In this document: positions 8,862 to 17,522 of the stretch, one piece after another | Layout: each line of letters starts with the position of its first letter | Position numbering within the stretch: position 1 is the first letter of the stretch | Source of the DNA: Gemmatimonadota bacterium | Lineage (GTDB): Bacteria; Gemmatimonadota; Gemmatimonadetes; Gemmatimonadales; Gemmatimonadaceae | Assembly: GCA_016712265.1 (NCBI GenBank) | Contig: JADJRJ010000027.1 | Span: forward strand, 372,001 to 436,000 | Reading direction: 5' to 3' | DNA length: 64,000 bases | Position numbers and translations under genes: made by a program | The notes under the pieces: generated by a model | Told to the model about the DNA's origin: nothing | What the model saw: the letters and a program-made list of their open reading frames with translations, nothing else | The model's database searches: none

Positions 8862-9593
8862 CTACTGCGGCAGCCGGGAAAGCACCTTCCCCTGGGCGTC
8901 GAGAAACTCCATCGCGGGGTTCCCAAGCGAGTCCACGACGAGGCGGAGGCGAGTGCGCCCTTCGGGGTCGCTGAGGTTCACGACCGCGTTCCGCGCCGGA
9001 TCCCGGCCGACATACACCCGCTGCGCAAACATCGCGCGACCGCCGGGCCGTTGCTGGGCCCATTGCTGAAGTGCGGCATTGCGCGCCGCACCCTCGGCGG
9101 TCGCCGCGACGATCGAGTCACGCTGCTTCACCATTTGCATGATGTCCACGTCCGCCCGATCGGCGATCGTGAACCCCATCCGACGCGACCCGTTGTTATC
9201 GGTGTAGTTGAAGTAGAGGACCTGGTCCTGGTTGAACTGGTCGAACGACAGGTGATGCGACGCCTGGTACTTCCCATCCGCGCCGACCTTGCCGCTGAAG
9301 GTCAGCCCGCCGTTCTCGGTCCCCTCATCATTGAAGAAGATGATCCCCGGTCGCGTCCCTCCGGGGTAACCGAACGACTCTCCCTTGTAGATCGGCCCGA
9401 TCGAGCGGGGCCGATTGGAGATCACCATCCGGTACTTCCCGTCGGGCTCCACGATGTTGATGCGTTCCACGTCGATCTCGGTGAAGCGCTGGCGGGGCTG
9501 ACCAAAGGCGCCAAGCAGGAGCACGGCGAAAAGGACCGAGGACGTGAGTGCCCAGGCGCGGAGCCAGCGAAGCTGCCGTTCGATCGATGACAT
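8862..9593 (-). CDS. membrane-anchored protein of unknown function
   Basis: I start the gene at the ATG at 9593, giving about 243 residues: a short cytoplasmic head (MSSIERQLRWLRAW), one membrane helix (about residues 15-33) and a soluble outer domain. The domain shows several short strands ending in Gly/Asp turns (INIVEPDGKYRMVISN, FFNDEGTENGGLTFSG, VNLSDPEGRTRLRLVVD). The second half repeats the pattern of the first, which suggests a duplicated beta-rich module. Proteins with this leader and the DPEG-type turns occur widely as uncharacterised families. It lies 28 bases downstream of the PQQ-propeller gene on the same strand and is likely co-transcribed. Confidence 0.7.
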   Translation of the reverse strand: MSSIERQLRWLRAWALTSSVLFAVLLLGAFGQPRQRFTEIDVERINIVEPDGKYRMVISNRPRSIGPIYKGESFGYPGGTRPGIIFFNDEGTENGGLTFSGKVGADGKYQASHHLSFDQFNQDQVLYFNYTDNNGSRRMGFTIADRADVDIMQMVKQRDSIVAATAEGAARNAALQQWAQQRPGGRAMFAQRVYVGRDPARNAVVNLSDPEGRTRLRLVVDSLGNPAMEFLDAQGKVLSRLPQ

Positions 9594-9621
9594 TGGTGGG
9601 GACGATGGAGTCCCCGTGACG

Positions 9622-11220
9622 CTACCGCCCGTCCACCGAGAAGGCGAGGAGCACGTTGCCGGGCATCGCCCCATACAATCCATACCCCGACATCACGAAC
9701 ACCATGCCACCCGCCACCACCGGACCCGCCGCATCAATGGACCCGCCGCGCCCGCGCCCTCCGTCCACGGTCTGGTACTCCTTCGCTGTGTCCACCTCCC
9801 ACAGCAGCTTGCCTCCGCTCGTCGACCAGGCGCGCAGATAACCATCGAGCGACCCCGAGAACACCACGCCGGGGATCGCGCTCAGCGGCGCAGACATCGC
9901 GGGACTGCACCGCGGCCGCGGGCCACACGGGGGCGGTGCGGCCTTCCACGCGATGCGACCGGTGCGCACATCGAGCGCGAAGAGTCCGCCTCCCTTGACC
10001 GGATCGGCCTCCATCCGGAAACCTTCCTTCACCGTCGAGTCGGCCACGGCGAGGATCGCCTGGCCGCCCAGCGCCACGTAGACCTGACGCCCATCGGTGG
10101 CCGAGCCCCAGTGCAGGCCCCCGAGCTTGCCGCCGTCGCCCACCTTCACGCTCCACCGTAACGCGCCCTGTCGATCCGGGTCGAGCGCGTGGACATGACC
10201 CGACTTCTGCCCCACGAGCAGCACCCGTTGGCCGCGGCCAAGGTCCACCAGCATGGGCGGCTGGCCGATATCCGCATCCGGGCCATCACTCGCCGGACAA
10301 TTGGCCTTGCCCGGCAGGTCGCACGACAGGTTGTAGGCATCACCCTGGGCGAACTGCCGCGACCACACGATGCGACCGGTCGCGAGGTCCATGGCAAGCA
10401 CGGCATCGCTTGTCACCGTGGGGGGATCAGAATAGTTGTTCCCTGTGCCCACGTACAGCACGCCGCGGGCTCTATCTATTGTTGGGGTCGACCACACGGC
10501 CGCCCCGGAAGGCCCCTTGCTTACCGCGCCTCCGGTGGCCTTCCCGGTCACGCGCACACTGTCGTCGATGGTCCACGATCTCCACCGCACGGCGCCGGTC
10601 GCGGCATCCAGGGCGACCACGCTCCCGCGAAAGGTGCAACAGGCATACCCGGGTTGGGCCGGCAATGCCGACTCATACGACGACACGGGGACGTAGAGCA
10701 CATCATCGGCCAACTGCGGTGTGCCGGTGATGATCGCCGCGAAGTGCGGGTCGACGCGCACCTTCCAGCGACGGACGCCGGTCGTCGCATCGTAGGCGTG
10801 GACGCTGCCGGCCAGGTCGCCGACGAAGATCGTGGTCGCGGTGCCGTCCTTCCCGACCGCCGCCACCACGCCGGAGCGGAGTGGCGCATCCGCCCGGGCA
10901 CTCCAGCGCAGGCACCCGGTCGCCGCATCAAGCGCCCCAAGGCCACCGGCTTCGCTCGCCACGTACACCGTCCCGGCCACGACCGCGGGCTGCGAGCGCG
11001 CGTTGACCACCTCCCCAAGGGACCGGGCCCACTTGAGGGTGAGGCGCGGCACCTGGGGCGCCGCCAGGCCCGACGTCCCGGTGAAGCGTCCATTGGACTC
11101 GGTGGCGCCCCACGACGCCCAGGTCATCCCCGGGCGCGCCGGCGGCGCGCAGGTGGCTTCCTGCGAGTGACTAGTGATTGGCAGCGCTACCGCCGCAGCG
11201 AGGAGGGCGAACGAACGCAT
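9622..11220 (-). CDS. PQQ-type beta-propeller dehydrogenase, polyvinyl-alcohol-dehydrogenase-like
   Basis: The 532-residue protein has a signal peptide followed by repeated PQQ blades (YVASEAGGLGALDAATGCLRW, HAYDATTGVRRWKV, VVALDAATGAVRWRSW, LAMDLATGRIVWSRQF, FALDVRTGRIAWK). VLYVGTGNNYSDPP together with a Cys pair near SCDLPGKANCP resembles the polyvinyl alcohol dehydrogenase branch. The N-terminal cytochrome c domain of that enzyme is absent, so electrons would have to go to a separate acceptor. It probably acts in the periplasm. The substrate is uncertain. It is followed by the membrane-anchored gene ending at 8862. Confidence 0.8.
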   Translation of the reverse strand: MRSFALLAAAVALPITSHSQEATCAPPARPGMTWASWGATESNGRFTGTSGLAAPQVPRLTLKWARSLGEVVNARSQPAVVAGTVYVASEAGGLGALDAATGCLRWSARADAPLRSGVVAAVGKDGTATTIFVGDLAGSVHAYDATTGVRRWKVRVDPHFAAIITGTPQLADDVLYVPVSSYESALPAQPGYACCTFRGSVVALDAATGAVRWRSWTIDDSVRVTGKATGGAVSKGPSGAAVWSTPTIDRARGVLYVGTGNNYSDPPTVTSDAVLAMDLATGRIVWSRQFAQGDAYNLSCDLPGKANCPASDGPDADIGQPPMLVDLGRGQRVLLVGQKSGHVHALDPDRQGALRWSVKVGDGGKLGGLHWGSATDGRQVYVALGGQAILAVADSTVKEGFRMEADPVKGGGLFALDVRTGRIAWKAAPPPCGPRPRCSPAMSAPLSAIPGVVFSGSLDGYLRAWSTSGGKLLWEVDTAKEYQTVDGGRGRGGSIDAAGPVVAGGMVFVMSGYGLYGAMPGNVLLAFSVDGR

Positions 11221-11378
11221 CGGTGACTCCAGGTGACCGGTGACAGGGTCAGCCTACGCACGCCGTTGGCCGCCCCGTTTCGGCAAAGTTGCGAACGGTA
11301 TCCGTGGCGTTGTCGACGGCGGCCAATCGGCCCGGCACCCGATTGAGCCCGGCGCCCAGGGTCCCTAACCTCCTCGAC

Positions 11379-12482
11379 ATGGTCCCCACACCCACACCGG
11401 GGCTCCCCGTCCCCTGGCCCCTCCGGGCACGACTCTTCGCCTGGAGTGTGCCCACGCTGCTTGGGGTGCCATACGTCCTGATCACCCTGCGCGCCACAGG
11501 GCAATCGGTGGCGCCGTGGCAGGTGTTGGCCATCCTCGTGGCCACCTGGCAGGTCTGGACGGTCCTCACCGGCCCGATCGTGCACCTCGCCGATCGCTTC
11601 CCGGTCGACGGGCTGCGCCCGCTGCGTCGCCTGGCCCTGCATGGTGGCGCAGCACTCGCGGCGGTCGTGGTGCAGGCGATGGCGACGACGACCACCTCCT
11701 GGCTGCTCGTCAATGACGGCACGCCGTGGGTGGCGGTCTTCGCCTTCTGGCTTGCCCTGCTCCTGCCTGCCGGGGTAATCGTCTACGCCGCGATCGTCGC
11801 CTTGCGGACCGCGCAGCGCCAAGCCGCCGAGCGCCTCGCGCGCGAGCGACACTCCCAGCAACTCGCCGTGCAGCTGGCCGACGCGCAGTTGCACGCCCTG
11901 CGCGCTCAGGTGCAGCCGCACTTCCTGTTCAATACGCTGAACGCGGTCATTGCCCTGGTGCGCGATGTGGATACCCCACGTGCCGAAGCCGCGCTCGTGG
12001 CGCTCGCCGAGTTGTTACGGCACTCGCTGCGGTTCGGCGCCGCCCACGAGGTCTCGCTCGCGGACGACCTGGCCTTCTGTCGTCACTACCTCTCCATCGA
12101 AGCGCTGCGGTTCGGGGAACGCCTCGAAGTGGAGGTCGACGTCCCGGACGCGCTGGGGCCCCTGCGCGTGCCAACACTCCTGCTGCAACCGTTCGTTGAG
12201 AACGCGCTGCGCCACGGCCTGCGTCCCACCCGTGCCGCGATGCGACTGACGATCCGTGCTCGTGTGGCCGACGAGCGGCTCTCCATCGACATTCTGGATA
12301 CGGGCGTGGGGCTCCCACCGGACCTCGAGGAGCGCATGGCCCGCGGGGTCGGCGTCTCCAACGTACAGGCGCGACTCGCCCAATTGCATGGTGCAGCCGC
12401 TGGTGCGTTGCTCACCCCACGGGACGGTGGCGGTACGTCGGCGCGCATCGTGCTGCCGGCGCTCGCCATGCCAGCCGTATGA
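11379..12482 (+). CDS. LytS/YehU-type sensor histidine kinase
   Basis: The protein has about four or five N-terminal membrane helices, a short coiled linker rich in Arg/Glu/Gln, then the His_kinase (5TM-Lyt type) core. The phospho-acceptor motif is LRAQVQPHFLFNTLNAV, the N-box is LLLQPFVENALRHGL and the G-box is LDTGVGLPP. There is no extracytoplasmic sensor domain, so the signal is probably sensed in the membrane. I choose ATG 11379; an upstream TTG frame adds an implausible Pro-rich head. The stop overlaps the start of the response regulator (ATGA), so the two form a pair. Confidence 0.9.
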   Translation: MVPTPTPGLPVPWPLRARLFAWSVPTLLGVPYVLITLRATGQSVAPWQVLAILVATWQVWTVLTGPIVHLADRFPVDGLRPLRRLALHGGAALAAVVVQAMATTTTSWLLVNDGTPWVAVFAFWLALLLPAGVIVYAAIVALRTAQRQAAERLARERHSQQLAVQLADAQLHALRAQVQPHFLFNTLNAVIALVRDVDTPRAEAALVALAELLRHSLRFGAAHEVSLADDLAFCRHYLSIEALRFGERLEVEVDVPDALGPLRVPTLLLQPFVENALRHGLRPTRAAMRLTIRARVADERLSIDILDTGVGLPPDLEERMARGVGVSNVQARLAQLHGAAAGALLTPRDGGGTSARIVLPALAMPAV

Positions 12483-13186
12483 ATCGGCTGCGCGCCATCA
12501 TCGTCGATGACGAGGCGCTCTCGCGCCGCGCGCTGCGGCAACTCCTCGAGCGCCGCGACGACATCGTGGTGGTCGCCGAGCGGGAACATGCCGTCGACCT
12601 CGTGCCGTCCGCACTCGAGGCAGATATCGTCTTCATGGACATTGAGATGCCCGAGCGTTCGGGGATCGACGTGGCCCGTGGCTGGCCGGCTGGCGGACCG
12701 GCGCTGGTGTTCGTCACTGCCTACGAGGGGTATGCTCCCTCTGCCTTTGACACCGAGGCTATCGACTACCTCACGAAGCCGGTGACGACGGAGCGCCTCG
12801 ACCGCGCGCTGGCGCGCGTCCAGCGCACCCGGACCACGTCCGCGCGTTCTCCTGCGCGCCTCGTGGCACGCCTCGGTGACCGGGAGGTATTCGTTGAGCT
12901 GGAGACCATCGACGCCATCGAGGCGGACGGCGTCTATGCGGCGATCCATACGGCCGGGCGACGCCACCTGGTGCGGCGCGCCCTGGACGCCCTCGCGGAA
13001 GAGCTTCCCGTGGACGCATTCCTCCGCGTGCACCGCTCCTGGATCGTGCGACAACACGCCGTGACCCGCATGGACCGGGACCGCGCCACGGGCGCGTACC
13101 AATTGCGCCTGTCCTCAGGGCTCGTCGTACCAGTCAGTCGCCGACGCCTTGCCGCCGTGCGCCGCGTTCTTCGCGGTACCCCTTGA
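12479..13186 (+). CDS. LytTR-family response regulator
   Basis: The 235-residue protein starts with a receiver domain: acidic pair in AIIVDDEALSRR, phospho-acceptor Asp in VFMDIEMPERSG, and Lys in DYLTKPV. It ends in a LytTR DNA-binding domain (about residues 135-235, with AIEADGVYAAIHTAGRRHLVR, FLRVHRSWIVR and LVPVSRRRLAAVR). LytTR regulators bind short direct repeats upstream of cell-surface or transport genes. It is translationally coupled to the kinase gene. The convergent S9-type hydrolase gene ends 45 bases downstream. Confidence 0.93.
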   Translation: MNRLRAIIVDDEALSRRALRQLLERRDDIVVVAEREHAVDLVPSALEADIVFMDIEMPERSGIDVARGWPAGGPALVFVTAYEGYAPSAFDTEAIDYLTKPVTTERLDRALARVQRTRTTSARSPARLVARLGDREVFVELETIDAIEADGVYAAIHTAGRRHLVRRALDALAEELPVDAFLRVHRSWIVRQHAVTRMDRDRATGAYQLRLSSGLVVPVSRRRLAAVRRVLRGTP

Positions 13187-13230
13187 CCGCCCGGTCCTCG
13201 ATACCGCGAGGCGTCACCCGTCTGTAGTTC

Positions 13231-14376
13231 TCAGTTTGGCGGCACGGAGCGCCCCCGCTGGCAGTCCACCTTCCAGCACGGCGGCAGCGGCTTCGAGCGA
13301 TCCTCATACGGGCGGAGGATCCAGTCGAAGAACGCCCACGTCCGGTTCCACGAGTCGATCTGCTCCGGTGAGTCCACGCGCTCGAGCGTTTGGGGATCGA
13401 CGCGGCGGCTGAACGCATGCCCGACGCTCGCCCCCCAGGGCGCCGGATCCACGTAGACCTTCGTCTCCGCGAGGTCCGGCTTGAGGGCGCGAAGCTTCCA
13501 GACCATCTGTTGGTCCTCGACGTAGTTCACGTCCTCATCGTTCGTGGAGACGTGCACGAGGATCGGCACATTGAGCTTCTCCACCTGGTATAGCGGGGAG
13601 CGCTTCTCGTACTCCGCGCGCTTCTCATGCGGCATCCCCTGGATCCCTTCCTGCGTGGAGAAGCTGCGCGTGTAGGACGGCCCCTTGAAGGAAAGCCGGA
13701 AGAAGAGGTTGGTCACCGGCACGATGGCCGCCCCGCCCTTGAACGGATGCTGGTCGCGCATGATCGAGAGGGAGGTGATGAAGCCGCCATGGCTCCACCC
13801 CATCATCCCCAGCCGGTCCTGATCCACGTGCGGCAGAGTCTTGAGGTACTCCACGGCCGACATGGCGTCCGTGACTTCCTTTCCGCCGTAGTCGATCGCG
13901 TTGTGGTGCGCCTTGCCGTAGCCGGTGGAGCCGCGGTAGTCCGGCGCAATGATCACGTAGCCGCGCTGCACCGCCTCCCGGACGAACGGGAACATCGTGG
14001 GACCAAAGTTGCTGTGGACCCCGCCATGCACCCACACCATCGCCGCATGGCCCTTCACCCCCCGCTTCTGCAGCGGCTGGAAGACGTGGGCCGGGATCTC
14101 CATGCCGTCGGCAGTACTCTTGTAGGTCACCTTGGCGTAGTCCATCACGCCGCGGCTGCGCGCCGCCCACGTACTGTCGGACGCCTTGCGGCTGGCCATA
14201 TCCCGGTCGTAATTGGCGACCGGATGGTCCTCGGGTTTGTTGCTGACGTACAGCTCCCGAATGCGCACGGAGTCCATGGCGCCGCGATGTTGGCCGTGCA
14301 CCAGAGCGGGACCGAGGAACAGGACTGCGGAGGCCACCAGGAGGTCGCGTCGACGTCGCAAGGTGTGTGCTGACAT
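13231..14376 (-). CDS. S9-type prolyl oligopeptidase-like serine hydrolase, secreted
   Basis: Start set at ATG 14376, giving a signal peptide (LLVASAVLFLGPALVHG) and about 381 residues. The catalytic domain shows DRLGMMGWSHGGF (nucleophile Ser in GxSxG), VHVSTNDEDVNY (Asp) and SVGHAFSRR (His), in the order of the prolyl oligopeptidase alpha/beta-hydrolase fold. The large N-terminal propeller of full S9 enzymes is missing, as in stand-alone dienelactone hydrolase/acylaminoacyl-peptidase-like proteins. It probably hydrolyses peptides or esters in the periplasm. Confidence 0.85.
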   Translation of the reverse strand: MSAHTLRRRRDLLVASAVLFLGPALVHGQHRGAMDSVRIRELYVSNKPEDHPVANYDRDMASRKASDSTWAARSRGVMDYAKVTYKSTADGMEIPAHVFQPLQKRGVKGHAAMVWVHGGVHSNFGPTMFPFVREAVQRGYVIIAPDYRGSTGYGKAHHNAIDYGGKEVTDAMSAVEYLKTLPHVDQDRLGMMGWSHGGFITSLSIMRDQHPFKGGAAIVPVTNLFFRLSFKGPSYTRSFSTQEGIQGMPHEKRAEYEKRSPLYQVEKLNVPILVHVSTNDEDVNYVEDQQMVWKLRALKPDLAETKVYVDPAPWGASVGHAFSRRVDPQTLERVDSPEQIDSWNRTWAFFDWILRPYEDRSKPLPPCWKVDCQRGRSVPPN

Positions 14377-14558
14377 GGACTTAGCGTGATGAATGGAGGA
14401 GGCACCCAGGGGATCGGGGGCGCCCCCAACATGGGGGCCGGACGCTGCATCGGCCAGATCGCCAATCCACCCGCCCACGAGCGGCGTAGTCCTGTCGGTG
14501 GCCGACCTCCCGTCCGGGCGGCGGAGACCACAATCTTCGGAAACTCCCTGCCGTCCTC

Positions 14559-15113
14559 ATGGTCGACCCAGTTGCCCGGCCATCCGCGAGACCACCCGAC
14601 GACGACAACGCCCGCCTTCTGGCGCGCCTGGTCGCCGGGGATGAGCGCGCCCTCGGGTCGCTGTACGATTCCTATGGAGCTGTCGTGTACGGACTTGCCC
14701 TCGCCATTACCCAGGATCCCCTCATCGCGGAGTCTGTCGTGACCGACGCGTTCGGGGATGTCTGGCGCGGGGCACGCTCGGTCACACAACCTGGCGAGTC
14801 GCTGTTCGCCTGGTTGTCGCGCGTGGTGCGATCACGCGCGCTGGCCCATCGGAGTCCGACGGGGCGACCGTCCCCAGCGCACCCGCCCGCCGCCTCGCAA
14901 CTGGCCGTCGCCCTGGAGCGACTGGCGCCAGTCGAACGACAGAGTGTTGAGCTCGCGTATTTCGGCGGACTGAGTCGCGCCGAGATCGCGCGGGCGCTCG
15001 GCGAGTCCGAGGTGCGCATCGCCATGGCCCTGCGCAGTGCGATGGAGGGGCTGCGCGATCTGGTCGCCATTCCCTCGAGCGCCGTCACCCATCGGATGGT
15101 GGCCGGCATATGA
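14559..15113 (+). CDS. ECF-type RNA polymerase sigma factor
   Basis: The 184-residue protein has a sigma-2 region (about residues 20-80: LLARLVAGDERALGSLYD, ...ESVVTDAFGDVWRGA) and a sigma-4 HTH (about 115-165: LERLAPVERQSVELAYFGG, LSRAEIARALGESEVRI). The overall plan and partner match the SigK/RskA type. Its stop overlaps the anti-sigma start (ATGA), the usual arrangement that ties the two levels together. Target promoters cannot be told from this window. Confidence 0.9.
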   Translation: MVDPVARPSARPPDDDNARLLARLVAGDERALGSLYDSYGAVVYGLALAITQDPLIAESVVTDAFGDVWRGARSVTQPGESLFAWLSRVVRSRALAHRSPTGRPSPAHPPAASQLAVALERLAPVERQSVELAYFGGLSRAEIARALGESEVRIAMALRSAMEGLRDLVAIPSSAVTHRMVAGI

Positions 15114-15901
15114 GTGACCTCCGTGAACTGGCCGCAGCCTATGCGCTCGACGCCGTCGATCCCGGCGAACGGGCTGCGCTCGACGCGCTCGTCGCGCGCG
15201 ACGCCGAGTTCCGCCGCGAGGTAGAGGCGTTCCGCGAGGTTGGCGCCCTGATGGCCTACGCCGCACCGGCCGCCACCGCCCCGGCGTCCCTGCGCGAACG
15301 CATCCTCGCTGACGCACGCACGGTCCGCAGCATCAGCACGGCGCCTGGTGCCCGGCCGGTGACGGTGACTCCATCGCGCTGGCGCCAGGTCGCGCCGTGG
15401 CTGCCCGCGGCCGCGTGTGCCGCATTTGCCGTGTTCGCGTACGATGGCCAACGCGAGGCACGTGAGGCAATGGTCGCGCTCTCCGGCGAACTCACGCAGG
15501 TCCGGAGCGAGCTGCAGGAGAAGGATCGGACGCTGAGTGCCTTCATGGGCCCCGAGGTCCACGTCGTCTCGCTCGCTGAGTCGAACAACAAGCCGACGGC
15601 GCGCGTCTACTGGAACCACACCCGCAGCGTCTTCATCGTGACGGCGTTCAACGTGCCGCGGGCCCCCGAGGGCAAGACCTACCAGCTGTGGGCGATCTCG
15701 AAGGCGCTCAAGGCGCCCGTCTCAATGGGAACGTTCAACACGGACGAGGAAGGACGCGCGACGATCATCGTTCCGGTGGGCACTGACGTCAACGCGATCG
15801 GAGTCGTTGAGCTGTGCGCGATGACCCTCGAGCCGGCCGGCGGCTCGCCCGGCCCCACGGAAACGCCGCGCCTCGTGGGGAGCTGGCGTCACACGGACTG
15901 A
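15110..15901 (+). CDS. RskA-type anti-sigma factor
   Basis: The 263-residue protein has an N-terminal anti-sigma head (LRELAAAYALDAVDPGERAAL), a Pro/Ala linker, one membrane helix (about residues 97-111, VAPWLPAAACAAFAVFA), a short coiled coil, and a C-terminal RskA domain with RVYWNHTRSVFIVTAFNVP and KTYQLWAISK. The head lacks the His-Cys-Cys zinc triad. It should hold the upstream sigma factor at the membrane until a signal outside the cytoplasm triggers proteolysis. Confidence 0.9.
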   Translation: MSDLRELAAAYALDAVDPGERAALDALVARDAEFRREVEAFREVGALMAYAAPAATAPASLRERILADARTVRSISTAPGARPVTVTPSRWRQVAPWLPAAACAAFAVFAYDGQREAREAMVALSGELTQVRSELQEKDRTLSAFMGPEVHVVSLAESNNKPTARVYWNHTRSVFIVTAFNVPRAPEGKTYQLWAISKALKAPVSMGTFNTDEEGRATIIVPVGTDVNAIGVVELCAMTLEPAGGSPGPTETPRLVGSWRHTD

Positions 15902-16109
15902 GCCGCTCGTCCGCATCCTGGCCGACCAGAACGTTCCACGGATTGTATCGAAGTGATCTGGCCACTTGGTGCGCCGAGCGCAGCTGTAGGCAACGCAAGT
16001 GCCTGTCGGTCATGGCGTTATGTCGCTGGCGCGGCATGGGCACGCGACCTGCCTTTCACTTGGTGAGACGGCCACCTGGTCGCCGACACCCTTTCGTGGA
16101 AGCCAACTC

Positions 16110-16685
16110 GTGACACCTGCCACCATCCTTCGCACGGGCGCCCTCCTGTGCGGCGCCCTGCTCGCCGCCTGCGCCGATCCCACCTCGCCGAAGTCGCATC
16201 AGTTTGAGGCGCTCCTCGCGAAGGGCAGTGGCGGCGGTGGTGGCGGTGGCGGCGGTGGTGGCGGCGGTGGTGGTGGTGCCGTCGTCGGCCGCATCCGCAC
16301 TGCCTCAGCTGGCGCAGCATGCGACCGGGGAACGTCGATGGGCGTGACGATCCGCAAGGGGATCAACGACCGCGCTGAGATCATCATGAACGTCGTCGGG
16401 CCGTCCACCTATCCCGCGGCGTCACCCGGTCTCTCGTTGTATTGGGCCTACACTATCACGGATGACGCGAATGGCGCCCGCCTGCTCGCCTTTGGTTCCA
16501 GCAGCCAGTACGTCGGCACGACGGCACGGGTCACGGTTTCCGGTGCCACGACGACTCCAGGGGTGCACCAGTTCACGTTCCTGGCACAGAACCATGAAAT
16601 TGTCGCCCTCACGGATTTCGCCTCCCTGCTGGCGTCGCCGTTCGTGGAGACCTGCCGCGCGTCATTGACGGTGACCGCAGATTAA
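16110..16685 (+). CDS. lipoprotein with a polyglycine linker, function unknown
   Basis: I choose the GTG at 16110, which follows a GGAAG at good spacing and opens a lipoprotein signal ending in LLAACADP (lipid-modified Cys). After about 20 residues comes a run of sixteen Gly residues encoded by GGC/GGT repeats, then a beta-rich domain of about 130 residues with two Cys (one near AACDRG, one near ETCRAS) that could pair. The Gly run may be a flexible tether, and its DNA could vary in length by slippage. No family recognised. Confidence 0.7.
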   Translation: MTPATILRTGALLCGALLAACADPTSPKSHQFEALLAKGSGGGGGGGGGGGGGGGGAVVGRIRTASAGAACDRGTSMGVTIRKGINDRAEIIMNVVGPSTYPAASPGLSLYWAYTITDDANGARLLAFGSSSQYVGTTARVTVSGATTTPGVHQFTFLAQNHEIVALTDFASLLASPFVETCRASLTVTAD

Positions 16686-16713
16686 CGCGGCGCGGACCGT
16701 ATGGCTCGCGTCG

Positions 16714-17337
16714 TCAGCGTGCCTGACGACGTGAGCGCCGGTCGGCGGATGCCAGGACCCGATATGGCTGGAGCGCGAGGTCAATGTCGCGCTTTAGCCA
16801 CGACCGTGCCGTGCCGTCGCGGTGCGCCGCCCAGGACAACAACGATCCGCTGACCAGGGCGTTCAGCAGACGCGCCACCGCCGGCGCATCCAGCGCGAGC
16901 AGTTCACCAGCGACCACCCCCTCGTCGAGCAACGCCGCCACGAGCGCTTCGTTCTCCTGCGACAATTGGACGAAGTGCCGGTGCATCACCGGATCGGTGA
17001 GGTCCAGCTGCAACCACGACAGGTGGTGCGCCATCTCTTTCGGTGTCCGTGCCATCTCGGCAAAGCACAGCAGAAACTCGCGCGCGACCACCACTGGCGA
17101 GGCGTGTCGTTCCCGCAGCGCCGACACAATGGCCGCCCCCATGCCCCGCGTTCCCGCGCTCATACGCCGGAGCAAGGCCTGCTTGGAGCCAAACCGCTGA
17201 ATGACCGTCGGCGCTGAGATCCCCGCCTCGTTCGCCACGAGCTGCAGCGTGAACTTCGCGGGCCCCACGCGCTGCATGACACGTTGGCACGCCGCCAGGA
17301 TCTCGGCGTCGTCGATGGTTCGGGGGCGAGGTGACAC
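16714..17337 (-). CDS. TetR/AcrR-family transcriptional regulator
   Basis: The 207-residue protein has the N-terminal TetR helix-turn-helix (about residues 10-55: AEILAACQRVMQRVG, FTLQLVANEAGISAPTVIQRF, GSKQALLRRM) and an all-helical C-terminal ligand domain. It is divergent from the SDR gene, and a candidate operator with overlapping promoters lies between them. It most likely represses itself and the SDR, with an inducer that is unknown. Confidence 0.9.
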   Translation of the reverse strand: MSPRPRTIDDAEILAACQRVMQRVGPAKFTLQLVANEAGISAPTVIQRFGSKQALLRRMSAGTRGMGAAIVSALRERHASPVVVAREFLLCFAEMARTPKEMAHHLSWLQLDLTDPVMHRHFVQLSQENEALVAALLDEGVVAGELLALDAPAVARLLNALVSGSLLSWAAHRDGTARSWLKRDIDLALQPYRVLASADRRSRRQAR

Positions 17338-17349
17338 GGGGGGCGCTGG

Positions 17350-17390
17350 GGTTGACAGATAATAAGTGAATGGTCATTTATAAACAAGAC
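17350..17390. promoter_or_regulatory. divergent overlapping promoters with candidate TetR operator
   Basis: On the plus strand TTGACA (17352-17357) is followed 19 bases later by TTTATA (17377-17382). On the minus strand TTGTTT (complement of 17382-17387) is followed exactly 17 bases later by TATTAT (complement of 17359-17364). Between them lies AATGGTCATT, a near-palindrome with AATG/CATT arms of the kind bound by TetR-family repressors. A repressor sitting here would block both promoters. The stretch is clearly more AT-rich than its surroundings. Confidence 0.55.
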
Positions 17391-17522
17391 GGCAGACGGA
17401 AGTCGGCGGGCGCCGAGGCACAAGGCATCCGCAGCGTGATCAGCCGAGAGACGAGTCAGGCACCACCCCGCGCACCAGGCCCCAGCGACAAGCCACCACC
17501 CACCACCCACCAGCCCCATCCC

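Noticed and set aside
17370..17522. N-terminal extension of the SDR from ATG 17370
   Set aside because: The ATG lies between the -35 and -10 elements and the translated stretch is Pro/Ser-rich linker-like. A TTG at 17523 sits just before the Rossmann strand.
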